A stretch of 64,000 nucleotides of DNA from Actibacterium sp. MT2.3-13A (GTDB lineage: Bacteria; Pseudomonadota; Alphaproteobacteria; Rhodobacterales; Rhodobacteraceae), in contig NZ_JAGSOU010000017.1 of the NCBI RefSeq assembly GCF_018139985.1, positions 1-64,000 on the forward strand. Direction: 5' to 3'. Under the pieces are notes generated by a model. The model did not search any database. It was given only the letters and a program-made list of their open reading frames with translations, and was not told the DNA's origin. Position numbers and translations under genes: made by a program. Below are positions 27,891 to 37,154 of the stretch, piece after piece (position 1 is the stretch's first letter; every line of letters begins with the position of its first letter).

Positions 27891-28748
27891 ATGCGCGCGC
27901 AATCGAGACTGGGGCTGTTCCTGCTGCTGACGCCGCTGCTGCTGTGGCTCACGCTGCTGATCGTCATCCCGCATATCGACATGCTGCTGGTGTCGCTGCG
28001 CGAGCGGGTGGGGGTGGGCGAATACCGGACCAGCCTCGCCAACTACCTGACGTTTCTGACCGAGCCGCTCTATCTCTGGACCTTCCTGCGCACGGCGCTG
28101 ATGTCGGTTCTTGCGACGGCGCTGACGCTGCTCATCGCCTTCCCGGTCTCCTACTACATCGCCAAGATCGCCAAGGGGCGGGTTCAGTCGGCGCTGTTCC
28201 TGCTCTGCCTCGTGCCGTTCTGGGTGTCCGAGCTGGTGCGCACCTTCGGCTGGATGATCCTGCTGCGCGAGACCGGCGTCTTCAGCGGCCTGCTGCAGTG
28301 GGCGGGCCTCGTCGATGGGCCGGTCGAGATGCTTTATAACGACGTCGCCATGATGGTGGGGCTGGTCTACACCTCGATGCTGTTCATGGTGGTGCCGCTG
28401 GTGACCACGCTGGAAAGCCTCGACGACAGCGTGATCGAGGCGGGCTACGACCTTGGCGGCAGCGGGCCGAGCATCCTGCGAGAGATCGTCATCCCCCACG
28501 CCATGCCCGGCATCGTGTCGGGCTGCATCGTCGTGTTCATGCTGTCGCTGGGCAACTACCTGACGCCGACCATGCTGGGCGGCAAGGAAAGCCTGTGGTT
28601 CACCGAGCTGATCTATTCGCAGTTCATCGTGCGCTTCAACTGGGAGCTGGGGGCGGCCTTCGGCTTCATGCTGCTGTTGCTGTCCTCGGTCATCGTCTGG
28701 GCCGTGCTGCGCCTGACCGGCCAGACGCTTGAGAAAACGATGGGGTAG
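27891..28748 (+). CDS. polyamine-type ABC transporter permease 1 (second system)
   Basis: A 285-residue PotB-like membrane protein with six hydrophobic segments and the coupling loop EAGYDLGGSGPSILREIVIPHAMPG near 183-207. It begins one base after the ATPase stop and is followed after 7 bp by the second permease. Confidence 0.9.
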   Translation: MRAQSRLGLFLLLTPLLLWLTLLIVIPHIDMLLVSLRERVGVGEYRTSLANYLTFLTEPLYLWTFLRTALMSVLATALTLLIAFPVSYYIAKIAKGRVQSALFLLCLVPFWVSELVRTFGWMILLRETGVFSGLLQWAGLVDGPVEMLYNDVAMMVGLVYTSMLFMVVPLVTTLESLDDSVIEAGYDLGGSGPSILREIVIPHAMPGIVSGCIVVFMLSLGNYLTPTMLGGKESLWFTELIYSQFIVRFNWELGAAFGFMLLLLSSVIVWAVLRLTGQTLEKTMG

Positions 28749-28755
28749 CCGCGCC

Positions 28756-29607
28756 ATGATCCCGAGCATCCGACAGCCCCGCGCCGTCCGCCTTGCCTAC
28801 AACGCCTATGTCGCGCTGTTCTTCGTCTATCTCGCGCTGCCGCTGGCAGTGGTGTCGGTCTTTGCCTTCAACGACAGCCAGTTCCCGTCCCTGCCCTGGG
28901 AGGGGTTCACCTGGGCCTGGTTCTTCGGCGACGCGCGGCCGGTGATCGGCGTGTTCCACGAGCGCCCGATCCTGCGTGCGATCGGCACCTCGGCCTTCGT
29001 CGGCCTCTGCGTCTCGCTGCTGTCGGTGGCGGTGGGCACCTGCAACGCCTTCCTGTTCAACCGCCACCGATTCCGGCTGCGCGGGCTGCTCTATGTGCTG
29101 ATGCTGTTGCCGCTGGTCATCCCCGGCATCGTGCTGGGCATCTCGATCCTCGTCTTTTCCAGCACCCTGGCCAACGGCGTCGAGGACGGGATGGGTTGGG
29201 ACATCGAGGCGCTGCGTCCGGGGCTGGTGCTGGTCGTCCTCGGCCAGTTCTCCTTCATCACCACAATCGCGACGCTGGTGATCTCGGCCCGGCTGCGCAA
29301 GTTCGACGAGAGCCTCGAAGAGGCCGCGCTGAATCTCGGCGCGGGGCGCCTGACCGCGGTGCGCACAGTGACCCTGCCGTTCCTCGCGCCCGCGATGATC
29401 GGGGCCTTTGTCGTGGCCTTCCTCATGAGCTTCGAGAATTTCAACACCACGCTGATGCTGGTCGGCTCGGACGCGCCGCTGACCATCACCATGTTCGACC
29501 GGCTGAAGGAGGGCTCGACGCCGGTGCTGAACGCCGTGTCGCTGCTGTTGATGATCGGCTCGTCCCTGCTGGCGCTGGGGATGATCGCCTTCCAGAAAAA
29601 GAGTTGA
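28756..29607 (+). CDS. polyamine-type ABC transporter permease 2 (second system)
   Basis: A 283-residue PotC-like membrane protein with six hydrophobic segments and the coupling loop EEAALNLGAGRLTAVRTVTLPFLAP near 185-210. ATG 28756 is preferred over an upstream frame extension because it gives the normal N-terminus. It closes the operon; a hairpin follows and the next gene is convergent. Confidence 0.9.
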   Translation: MIPSIRQPRAVRLAYNAYVALFFVYLALPLAVVSVFAFNDSQFPSLPWEGFTWAWFFGDARPVIGVFHERPILRAIGTSAFVGLCVSLLSVAVGTCNAFLFNRHRFRLRGLLYVLMLLPLVIPGIVLGISILVFSSTLANGVEDGMGWDIEALRPGLVLVVLGQFSFITTIATLVISARLRKFDESLEEAALNLGAGRLTAVRTVTLPFLAPAMIGAFVVAFLMSFENFNTTLMLVGSDAPLTITMFDRLKEGSTPVLNAVSLLLMIGSSLLALGMIAFQKKS

Positions 29608-29616
29608 GAAAGGCAG

Positions 29617-29642
29617 CGGCCGGCCCCGCCGGGGGCCGGCCG
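29617..29642 (+). terminator. hairpin at the convergent end of ABC operon and formate dehydrogenase
   Basis: Eleven-base stem (29617-29627 with 29632-29642), GCCG loop, followed by a weak T-rich stretch (TCTTCGTTT). A second perfect 20-bp palindrome at 29660-29679 lies against the stop of the minus-strand formate dehydrogenase gene. Together they probably separate the two converging transcripts. Confidence 0.6.
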
Positions 29643-29680
29643 AGCCTCTTCGTTTCGGCCGGCCCGGCGCGCCGGGCCGC

Positions 29681-32437
29681 TCAGGCCGCGCTGACCCTTA
29701 CGGCGGCGAATTTGAACTCGGGGATTTTGCCGTAGGGGTCGAGCGCGGGGTTGGTCAGGATGTTCGCCGCCGCCTCGACATAGGCGAAGGGGACGAAGAC
29801 CATGTCGGGCGCTACCGCCCGGTCGGCGCGGGCCATCATCGTGATTTCGCCGCGGCGGGTCTCCAGCCGCACCTGGCCGCCGGGCTCCACCCCAAGCCGC
29901 CGCAGCGTCGCGGGGTGGAGCGAGCAGTTGGCCTGCGGTTCCACCGCGTCCAGCACCTTCGAGCGCCGGGACATGGAGCCGGTGTGCCAATGCTCCAGCT
30001 GCCGCCCCGTGGTCAGGACCATCGGGTAGTCCGCGTCGGGCTGCTCGTCGGGCGGGATGACGCTGGCGGGGGCGAAGCGCGCGCGGCCGCCTTCGCGGGG
30101 GAAGCCATCGCCGAACATGATCGCCTGCCCCGGATCGTCGGGGGCGAGGGAGGGGTAGGTGACGGCGTTCTCGGCCTCAAGCCGCTCCCAGGTGATGTTC
30201 GACAGCGACTTCATCCCCTGCTTCATCTCGGCAAAGACCTGCGCCGGGTGGGTGTAGTCCCAGGGCAGGCCCAGCCGCCGCGCCAGCGCCACGGTGATCG
30301 CCCAGTCCTCGCGCGCGGCGCCCGGCGGCGTGACCGCGGCGCGGCCCATCTGCACCTGCCGGTTGGTGTTGGTCACGGTCCCGGTCTTTTCATAGAAGGC
30401 GGCGGCGGGCAGGATCACGTCGGCGTAATTGGCGGTCTCGGTGAGGAAGATGTCCTGCACCACGAGATGATCGAGCGCGGCCAGCGCCGCGCGCGCATGG
30501 GTCACGTCGGGGTCGGACATGGCCGGGTTCTCGCCCAGTATATACATGCCCCGGATCCGGCCCGCGTGCACCGCATCGAGGATCTCGGTCACGGTCAGCC
30601 CATTTTCCGCGCCGAAATCGCCGGACTGCCAGAGCTCGGCAAAGGCGCCGCGCACCGCGTCGTCGGCGACGCTCTGGTAATCGGGCAGGAACATCGGGAT
30701 CAGCCCGGCGTCCGAGGCGCCCTGGACGTTGTTCTGCCCGCGCAAGGGATGCAGCCCCGCACCGGGCTTTCCCACATTGCCGGTCATCAGCGCCAGGCTG
30801 ATCAGGCAGCGCGAATTGTCGGTGCCGTGGACATGCTGGGACACGCCCATCCCCCAGAAGATCATGCCCGCCTCGGCCTTGGCGAAGTCGCGGGCGACCT
30901 GCCGGATGGTCTCGGCGGGGATGCCGGTAATGCCCTCCATCCGCTCGGGCGCGAAGCCGGCGAGGTGCTCTTTCTCGGCCTCCCAGTTCTCGGTGAAGCG
31001 GTCGATATAGGTCTGGTCGTAAAGCCCTTCCTCGACGATCACCGACATGATGGCATTGAGCAGCGCAACATCCGCGCCGGGGCGGAATTGCAGCATTTGC
31101 GTGGCGTGGCGCTGCAGCGCCGTGCCGCGCGGGTCCATCACGATCAGCTTGCCGCCGCGCCGCGCGAATTGCTTGAAATAGGTGGCGGCGACGGGGTGGT
31201 TCTCGGACGGGTTGGCGCCGATGACGATGGCGGCCTCGGCGTGTTCGATCTCGTTGAAGGTGGCGGTGACCGCGCCCGAACCCACGTTCTCCATCAGCGC
31301 GGCGACCGAGGAGGCATGGCAGAGCCGCGTGCAGTGGTCCACGTTGTTGTGGCCGAAGCCCTGGCGGATCAGCTTCTGAAACAGGTAGGCCTCTTCGTTG
31401 GTGCATTTGGCGCTGCCGAAGCCCGCCACCGCCGCGCCGCCCCGTTCGGCCTTCAGTTTCGCCAGCCCCTGCGCGGCGAAATCCAGCGCCTCGTCCCAGC
31501 TCGCCTCGCGGAAATGGGTGAAGGGGTTGGCGGGGTCCACGTTCAGGCCCTTTGGCGCGCCCTCCAGCCGGATCAGCGGCTTGGTCAGGCGGTGCGGGTG
31601 GTGGATGTAGTCGTAGCCGAACCGCCCCTTGACGCAGAGCCGCCCCTCGTTCGCCGGGCCGTTGATCCCCTCGACATATTTCACCCGCCCGTCCTTGACC
31701 TTGAGCGAGACCTGGCAGCCGACGCCGCAGAACGGGCAGACCGACTGCACCTCGCGGTCGTAATCGGTGCTGTCGCCGTGCTGGGCCGGGTCCAGCGCGC
31801 TGGCGGGCATCAGCGCGCCGGTGGGGCAGGCCTGCACGCATTCGCCGCAGGCGACGCAGGTGCTGTCGCCCATCGGGTCGGCGAAATCGAACGTCGGGTA
31901 GGCATCGTGACCGCGCCCCGCCATGCCGATCACATCATTGACCTGCACCTCGCGGCAGGCGCGCACGCAGAGCCCGCACTGGATGCAGGCGTCGAGGTTC
32001 ACGCGCATGGCGACATGCGAGTCGTCGAGCAGCGGAATGCGCCCCTCCTCCAGCTTCGGGAAGCGGCTGTCGCTGACGCCGTTTGCCTTGGCCATGTCCC
32101 ACAGGTGCGACCCGGCGTCATGGGCCTTTTCGCGGTGGGGCTGGTCGGCCAGCAGCAGCTCCATCACCAGCTTGCGCGCGCTCTCCGCCCGGGCGGAGGC
32201 GGTGTTCACCACCATCCCGTCGCTCGGCGCCCGGCAGCAGGAGGCGGCGAGCACGCGCTCCCCCTCGATCTCCACCATGCAGGCGCGGCAGTTGCCATCG
32301 GGGCGATAGCCGCTCTGGTCCTTGTGGCACAGATGCGGGATCGTGGTGCCCTGCCGCTTGGCCACCTGCCAGATGGTCTCGTCCGGGGCGGCGGTGACGT
32401 TCTGGCCGTCGAGGGTGAAGGTGATGTTCCCGCTCAT
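29681..32437 (-). CDS. fdsA: NAD-dependent formate dehydrogenase, alpha (catalytic) subunit
   Basis: A 918-residue molybdopterin enzyme that oxidises formate to CO2 in the cytoplasm. A NuoG-like N-terminus carries a [2Fe-2S] site (Cys37, 50, 53 and 67 or 68) and two [4Fe-4S] ferredoxin sites (Cys151-161 and 194-204). The oxidoreductase part has its own [4Fe-4S] site (Cys234, 237, 241, 268) and the metal ligand Cys373 in CTRLCHASS, where some enzymes have selenocysteine. No Tat signal is present, as expected for the soluble type. The beta subunit is three bases upstream. With a tungstate transporter nearby, the metal may be W rather than Mo; sequence alone does not decide. Confidence 0.95.
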   Translation of the reverse strand: MSGNITFTLDGQNVTAAPDETIWQVAKRQGTTIPHLCHKDQSGYRPDGNCRACMVEIEGERVLAASCCRAPSDGMVVNTASARAESARKLVMELLLADQPHREKAHDAGSHLWDMAKANGVSDSRFPKLEEGRIPLLDDSHVAMRVNLDACIQCGLCVRACREVQVNDVIGMAGRGHDAYPTFDFADPMGDSTCVACGECVQACPTGALMPASALDPAQHGDSTDYDREVQSVCPFCGVGCQVSLKVKDGRVKYVEGINGPANEGRLCVKGRFGYDYIHHPHRLTKPLIRLEGAPKGLNVDPANPFTHFREASWDEALDFAAQGLAKLKAERGGAAVAGFGSAKCTNEEAYLFQKLIRQGFGHNNVDHCTRLCHASSVAALMENVGSGAVTATFNEIEHAEAAIVIGANPSENHPVAATYFKQFARRGGKLIVMDPRGTALQRHATQMLQFRPGADVALLNAIMSVIVEEGLYDQTYIDRFTENWEAEKEHLAGFAPERMEGITGIPAETIRQVARDFAKAEAGMIFWGMGVSQHVHGTDNSRCLISLALMTGNVGKPGAGLHPLRGQNNVQGASDAGLIPMFLPDYQSVADDAVRGAFAELWQSGDFGAENGLTVTEILDAVHAGRIRGMYILGENPAMSDPDVTHARAALAALDHLVVQDIFLTETANYADVILPAAAFYEKTGTVTNTNRQVQMGRAAVTPPGAAREDWAITVALARRLGLPWDYTHPAQVFAEMKQGMKSLSNITWERLEAENAVTYPSLAPDDPGQAIMFGDGFPREGGRARFAPASVIPPDEQPDADYPMVLTTGRQLEHWHTGSMSRRSKVLDAVEPQANCSLHPATLRRLGVEPGGQVRLETRRGEITMMARADRAVAPDMVFVPFAYVEAAANILTNPALDPYGKIPEFKFAAVRVSAA

Positions 32438-32440
32438 GGC

Positions 32441-34132
32441 TCAGACCTCATCCGCGAAATGCTTCATCACCAGCCTGATCGGGTTGGGCGCGGCCTGTCC
32501 CAGCCCGCAGATCGAGGCGTCGGCCATCACCGTGCCCAGATCCTCCAGCAGCGCGCGGTCCCAGCGTTTGGCCTGCATCAGCGTCACCGCCTTTTCACAG
32601 CCGACCCGGCAGGGGGTGCATTGCCCGCAGCTCTCGGCCTCGAAAAACCGCAGCATGTTCAGCGCAGCGTCCCGCACGCTGTCGCGGTCCGACAGAACCA
32701 CCACCGCCGCCGAGCCGATGAAGGTGCCATGCGGTTGCAGCGTGTCGAAATCCAGCGGCACGTCGTCCAGATGCGCGGGCAGCAGGCCGGAGGACGGCCC
32801 GCCCGGCTGATAAGCCTTGAGCCGATGCCCCTCGGCCATGCCCCCCGCCGCGGCGATCACGTCGCGGATGGTCGAGCCCGCGGGCAGCAGGTAGACCCCC
32901 GGCCGCGCCACCCGGCCCGAGACCGAATAGCTGCGCAGCCCCTTGCGCCCGTTCCTCTCGGTCGCGGACAGGACCTCAGGCCCCTCGCGGCAGATGCGGG
33001 CGATCCAGTGCAGGGTCTCCACGTTGTGCACCAGGGTCGGCCGGCCGAAGAGGCCCAGCTGCGCCACATAGGGCGGGCGCTGGCGGGGCAGGCCGCGCTT
33101 GCCCTCGATCGACTCCAGCATCGCGGATTCCTCGCCGCAGATATAGGCGCCCGCGCCGCGGCGCAGGTCGATATGGCCCACGGGCACGATCCCGGCCTCC
33201 TCCAGTGCCGCGATCTCGGCGCGCAGGATGTGCAGAACGGCGGGGTATTCGTCGCGCATGTAGACAAAACATTTCTCGGCCTCGACCGCCCAGGCGGCGA
33301 TCAGCATCCCCTCCAGCATCAGGTGCGGGTTGCGTTCGAGGTAATGGCGGTCCTTGAAGGTGCCGGGCTCCCCTTCGTCGCCGTTCACGGCGAGGTAGCG
33401 CGGGCCGGGATTGGCGCGCACGAAGCCCCATTTGCGGCCCGATGGGAAGCCCGCGCCGCCCAGCCCGCGCAGCCCGGCGGAAAGGAGATCCTCCTGCACC
33501 GCCTGCCAGTCGCCGGTCGCACGCAGCGTCAGCAGCTTTTCATAGCCGCCCCCGGCGCGATAGGCGGCAAGATTTTCGTATTCGGGGATCTCGGGGTGGA
33601 CATCGCCCGCGTCGAGCACCGCCTGCACCCTTTCCGGCGTGGCGCGGTCGACATGGCGGTGGCCGATCTCCACCGCCGGGGCGGTGTCGCAGCGGCCCAT
33701 GCAGGGCGCGCGCTGCACGCGGATGCGCGCCGGGTCGCGGCCCTGCGAAAGCGCCTCGAACAACGCCTCCGATCCGGCCATCTCGCAGGAGAGCGAGTCG
33801 CAGACGCGGATGGTCAGCTCCGGCGGCGGCGCCTCGCCCTCGCGCACCGGGTCGAAATGGGCGTAAAACGTCGCCACCTCCCAGACCTCGGCCATGGACA
33901 GGCGCATCTCCTCGGCCAGCGCCCGCAGATGCGCGGCCGGGAGGTGGCCGCAGGCGTCCTGGATCAGGTGCAGGAATTCGATCAGCAGGTCGCGCCGGCG
34001 CGGCCGGTCGTCCAGCAGGGCGCGGACCTCCTCCCAGGCCCTGTCGTCGAGCTGCCGGCCCTTGGGCGTGGCCCGTCCGCGCCCGCCGCCGCGGCCCGAT
34101 TTCCAGATGCCCTTCTGCTGGTCCAATGCCAT
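32441..34132 (-). CDS. fdsB: NAD-dependent formate dehydrogenase, beta subunit (NuoE-NuoF fusion)
   Basis: A 563-residue diaphorase subunit that passes electrons from the alpha subunit to NAD+. Residues 30-155 are a NuoE-like domain with the [2Fe-2S] ligands Cys111, 116, 144 and 148. From about 190 on it is NuoF-like: the FMN/NAD site GLRGLGGAGFPSGRKW at 220-235 and a C-terminal [4Fe-4S] motif ESCGQCTPCRVG. In the Rhodobacter capsulatus FdsGBA enzyme these are two proteins; the fused form resembles Methylobacterium formate dehydrogenase 1. The gene heads the minus-strand operon and is divergent from tusA across a palindromic operator. Confidence 0.93.
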   Translation of the reverse strand: MALDQQKGIWKSGRGGGRGRATPKGRQLDDRAWEEVRALLDDRPRRRDLLIEFLHLIQDACGHLPAAHLRALAEEMRLSMAEVWEVATFYAHFDPVREGEAPPPELTIRVCDSLSCEMAGSEALFEALSQGRDPARIRVQRAPCMGRCDTAPAVEIGHRHVDRATPERVQAVLDAGDVHPEIPEYENLAAYRAGGGYEKLLTLRATGDWQAVQEDLLSAGLRGLGGAGFPSGRKWGFVRANPGPRYLAVNGDEGEPGTFKDRHYLERNPHLMLEGMLIAAWAVEAEKCFVYMRDEYPAVLHILRAEIAALEEAGIVPVGHIDLRRGAGAYICGEESAMLESIEGKRGLPRQRPPYVAQLGLFGRPTLVHNVETLHWIARICREGPEVLSATERNGRKGLRSYSVSGRVARPGVYLLPAGSTIRDVIAAAGGMAEGHRLKAYQPGGPSSGLLPAHLDDVPLDFDTLQPHGTFIGSAAVVVLSDRDSVRDAALNMLRFFEAESCGQCTPCRVGCEKAVTLMQAKRWDRALLEDLGTVMADASICGLGQAAPNPIRLVMKHFADEV

Positions 34133-34214
34133 GCCCGCCTCCCCCCGCGCGCCGTTGAGTGTTCCCGGTTGTGCGTCGCGCGCCGGGCGGGCGTCAATTT
34201 CGCTGAACCGTTGC

Positions 34215-34235
34215 CCGATAGAAGATTTCTATCGG
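34215..34235. promoter_or_regulatory. 21-bp LysR-type dyad between formate dehydrogenase and tusA
   Basis: CCGATAGAA-GAT-TTCTATCGG, a perfect inverted repeat with 9-bp arms, contains T-N11-A and ATAG-N7-CTAT. It lies 83 bp before the beta-subunit start and 55 bp before tusA, so one regulator could act on both. Formate dehydrogenases of this type are often under a LysR regulator; none is adjacent here. Confidence 0.65.
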
Positions 34236-34289
34236 CGGCAGCCGCCTGACGGATGGACAGGCCCGCGTGCGCGGAATATCTCTGGGCGC

Positions 34290-34517
34290 ATGACGTGGGA
34301 TCAGGAACTCGATGCCAGCGGCCTGCTGTGCCCGCTGCCGGTGCTCAAGGCGCGCAAGCGGCTGAAGGATATGGCGCAGGGTCAGGTCCTGCGCCTGATC
34401 GCCACCGACCCGGCGGCGGTGGTGGACGTGCCGCATTACTGCAACGAATCCGGCAACCTGCTGCTCGACAGCGCGCAGGAGGGCGAGGCGCAGATCTACC
34501 TGATCGAGCGCCGCTAG
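34290..34517 (+). CDS. TusA-family sulfur carrier protein
   Basis: A 75-residue protein with the family CPLP motif, Cys14 carrying the persulfide, in LDASGLLCPLPVLKARKRL. TusA-type proteins relay sulfur for tRNA thiolation and can feed molybdenum-cofactor assembly. It is divergent from the formate dehydrogenase operon and 4 bp from the convergent MoeA fusion. A role in supplying sulfur to FdhD or the pterin cofactor is an inference from position. A housekeeping tusA may exist elsewhere. Confidence 0.85.
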   Translation: MTWDQELDASGLLCPLPVLKARKRLKDMAQGQVLRLIATDPAAVVDVPHYCNESGNLLLDSAQEGEAQIYLIERR

Positions 34518-34521
34518 CCCC

Positions 34522-36663
34522 TCAGACCAGACCGAAGGCGGCGTAGGGGAAGAAGCGCACCGGCGTGCCCGGCGTGACCTCGAGCGCGCCGTCGGGCAGT
34601 TCGACCAGCCCGGTGGCCCAGCTCAGCCCGCTGATCCGGCCGGAGCCTTCGGATTTGAACACCTCCGCCGCGCCCTCGGCATTCAGACGGGCGCGCAGGA
34701 ATTCGCGCCGGCCCGGCTTCTTGTTTTTCGAAAACGCGGCGGGCACCGTGAAGCCCTGCGCCTGCTGCCAGCCGCCGCCGGCCATCAGCGACAGCGCCGG
34801 GCGGGCGAAGACCAGCGCGCAGACCAGCGCCGCCACCGGGTTGCCGGGCAGGCCGAAGACCGGCGTGCCCTCCCACAGCGCCAGCGCCAGCGGGCGGCCG
34901 GGCTTGACCGCGATGCGCCAGCTCGACAGCGTGCCGCGCGCGCGCAGCAGGGCCGAGACATGGTCCTCGTCCCCGGCCGAGGCGCCGCCCGATGTCAGGA
35001 TCACGTCGGCCTTCGCCGCGCCCTCGCTCAGGCGTTTGCCGATCCTCGCGGCATCGTCGCGCACATGGCCGAGATCGACCGCCTCGCAGCCCCAGCCGCG
35101 GGCCAGCGCCAGCAGCATGGGGCGGTTGGCGTCCCAGATCTGGTGCGGCGCGGCCGGCGTCGCGGGGCTGGGGATGATTTCGTCCCCGGTCGACAGGACG
35201 CCTACCCGCAGTGGGCGGTAGACATCGACCTCGGCGATGCCGAGCGCCGACAGAAGCGCGAGGTCGGGCGCGCGCAGCCGGTGGCCGGCGGGCAGCGCCA
35301 AAGCGCCCTCGGCCACGTCCTCGCCCGCGTTACGGGTGTTGGCGCCCGGCTTCACCGGCCCGTCGAAAAGGACCGCCGCGCCGTCCAGCGCGGTGTCCTC
35401 CTCCAGCACCACGGTATCCACGCCCCCGGGCAGGATCGCGCCGGTCAGGATGCGGATCGCGGCGCCCTGCGGCACCGCGCCGGCATAGGGCTGACCGGCG
35501 GCGGCGCGGCCCGCGACCAGCGGCAGGCGCTGGGGGCCGGCGCCGGTGGCGGCATGGGCGAAGCCATAGCCGTCCACGGCTGCGTTCGGCCGCGGCGGGT
35601 TCGACCGGCGCGCGGTGCAGTCTGTGGCCAGGATGCGCCCCGCCGCCTGCGCGGTGGGCAGGGTCTGGAGGGCGGTGACCGGGTGCAGCGCGGCGCGCAG
35701 CCGGTCGAGCGCCTCGTCCACCGGCACCCAGTCCACGCCCTGCGGCATGGCGAAACAGTCGTTGCGCAGCCGCGGCGGGGTGCGGGTGGCGGGCAGGGCG
35801 GCGCGCAGCGCCATCTGCTGACCCGCGCCCAGCGTCCAGCCCTCCTCGGCCAGCAGGGCGGGGGGCTGATCGGGGGCGAAGAGCGGGGCCAGGGCGTCCT
35901 GCCGCGACAGCGCCATCAGCGCCTGCGCCAGCAGCCGCACCTGCGCCTCGTCGGTCACCATCGCCGGGTTCTCGTGGCAGAGCGCGCGGACCTCGGCGGA
36001 CAGCATGGAGAGGTAGACCTCGGCCAGCACCACCGGCGCATCGGGCGCCTCGAACGGCCAGACCGAGACGGCCCCGCCGAACCGCGTGCGCAGGCGCTGC
36101 AACACCGGCAGGCCGGTCAGGTTCTGCGCGCCCACGGCACCCGCGCCGGCCAGCTGCCAGACCGGCGAAGGGGTCACGCCGGGCGCGCGGCAGGCGTGGT
36201 CGGTTTCGCGAAACTCGGACAGGTTGGCGGGCAGGGCGGGCTTGCGCCGGGGCAGGCCGGGCACCTCGGCCCGGGCGGCGTTGCCCCAGAACGGGCCCTC
36301 GCCCGGGAAGGTCGCGTTGGCCAGCGCCGCGAGGGCGCGGTGGTTGTTGGCGTTGTCGGCCCCGTCCTCGAGCCGCGCCGCGAGCCAGGCCCAGACCGAG
36401 AGCGCCTCCGCCGCGCCGGTCAGGGCGGGGGCGAAGCCGCGCGGGAAGCCGAAGCTGAGATCGGCGCCGATCAGCAGCCGCTCTCCGGCGGCCAGTGCCT
36501 CGGCGACCAGCGCGTTCAGCCGCGCCTCGGCGGTGGCGCGGGTGGGCAGGTTTTCCGCCGTCACGCCCTGCGGGCCGGCGAGGCCCAGCCAGATCGAATC
36601 CTTGCCGCGCCTGGGCCGGCCGGCCGCCGACCAGTCGAGAATGGCGATGTGGTCGAACCTCAC
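34522..36663 (-). CDS. moeA: molybdopterin molybdotransferase MoeA with an N-terminal domain fusion
   Basis: A 713-residue protein. From about residue 300 it is MoeA, which inserts molybdate or tungstate into adenylated molybdopterin: VDGYGFA at 363-369, STGDEI, DANRPML, TSGGASAGDEDH and GLPGNPVAAL are in order. The first about 300 residues are extra; ordinary MoeA has about 400. That part starts AILDWSAAG and has IGADLSFGFPRGF near 65-77, which recalls DUF429/RNase-H-like proteins annotated in Rhodobacterales as molybdopterin guanine dinucleotide synthesis proteins. Translation starts at GTG, overlapping the mobB stop. It is last in fdhD-mobA-mobB-moeA. Confidence 0.88.
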   Translation of the reverse strand: MRFDHIAILDWSAAGRPRRGKDSIWLGLAGPQGVTAENLPTRATAEARLNALVAEALAAGERLLIGADLSFGFPRGFAPALTGAAEALSVWAWLAARLEDGADNANNHRALAALANATFPGEGPFWGNAARAEVPGLPRRKPALPANLSEFRETDHACRAPGVTPSPVWQLAGAGAVGAQNLTGLPVLQRLRTRFGGAVSVWPFEAPDAPVVLAEVYLSMLSAEVRALCHENPAMVTDEAQVRLLAQALMALSRQDALAPLFAPDQPPALLAEEGWTLGAGQQMALRAALPATRTPPRLRNDCFAMPQGVDWVPVDEALDRLRAALHPVTALQTLPTAQAAGRILATDCTARRSNPPRPNAAVDGYGFAHAATGAGPQRLPLVAGRAAAGQPYAGAVPQGAAIRILTGAILPGGVDTVVLEEDTALDGAAVLFDGPVKPGANTRNAGEDVAEGALALPAGHRLRAPDLALLSALGIAEVDVYRPLRVGVLSTGDEIIPSPATPAAPHQIWDANRPMLLALARGWGCEAVDLGHVRDDAARIGKRLSEGAAKADVILTSGGASAGDEDHVSALLRARGTLSSWRIAVKPGRPLALALWEGTPVFGLPGNPVAALVCALVFARPALSLMAGGGWQQAQGFTVPAAFSKNKKPGRREFLRARLNAEGAAEVFKSEGSGRISGLSWATGLVELPDGALEVTPGTPVRFFPYAAFGLV

Positions 36664-37154
36664 AGCCCCACCTCCCGCAGGATGAAATCGGCAATGGCCG
36701 CGGTGTCGTCGAGGTCGAAGACAGGCAGGGCGCAGCCCGGCTGCGGGCCGTCGGCGGCGACCGCGCGGATGGTGGCGTTTTGCAGCGCCAGCAGCGGCTT
36801 GCCGGTCTCGGCGCGATGCGCCTCGATCTTGGGATGGTCTGCGCGCTTGAACCCCTCGATCAGCACCAGATCGACGGGCGAGAGCCGCGCCAACAGCGCC
36901 TCCAGCGGCGGCTCGTCGGCCCCGCGCAGCTCATGCATCAGCGCCCAGCGGTGGGGCGAGGCCAGCATCACCTCGCGCGCGCCGGCCGCGCGGTGGCGGT
37001 GGCTGTCGCGCCCGGGCTGATCGACATCGGTGCTGTGATGGGCGTGCTTGACGGTGGAGACGCTGAAGCCGCGCGACGTGATTTCGCAGACCAGCCGCTC
37101 CATCAGCCCGGTCTTGCCCGCGTTCTTCCAGCCGGTGACGCCGTAGACCCTCAC
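36660..37154 (-). CDS. mobB: molybdopterin-guanine dinucleotide biosynthesis adaptor MobB
   Basis: A 164-residue GTP-binding protein with P-loop GWKNAGKTGLMERL near 7-20, the VKHAHH stretch and DLVLIEGFKRADHPKIE, all family marks. It helps MobA attach GMP to molybdopterin. Translation begins at GTG 37154 with GGAGG upstream; this start codon overlaps the mobA stop (GTGA), and the gene's own stop overlaps the moeA start in the same way. Confidence 0.92.
   Translation of the reverse strand: MRVYGVTGWKNAGKTGLMERLVCEITSRGFSVSTVKHAHHSTDVDQPGRDSHRHRAAGAREVMLASPHRWALMHELRGADEPPLEALLARLSPVDLVLIEGFKRADHPKIEAHRAETGKPLLALQNATIRAVAADGPQPGCALPVFDLDDTAAIADFILREVGL

Noticed and set aside
29915-34249. 1444-codon plus-strand frame
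   Set aside because: Opposite both formate dehydrogenase subunits; long only because stop codons are rare in this composition.
34254-34259. TGGACA half-site near tusA as a further copy of the shared tup/fdh motif
   Set aside because: No second half-site follows at the right spacing; a single hexamer is expected by chance.
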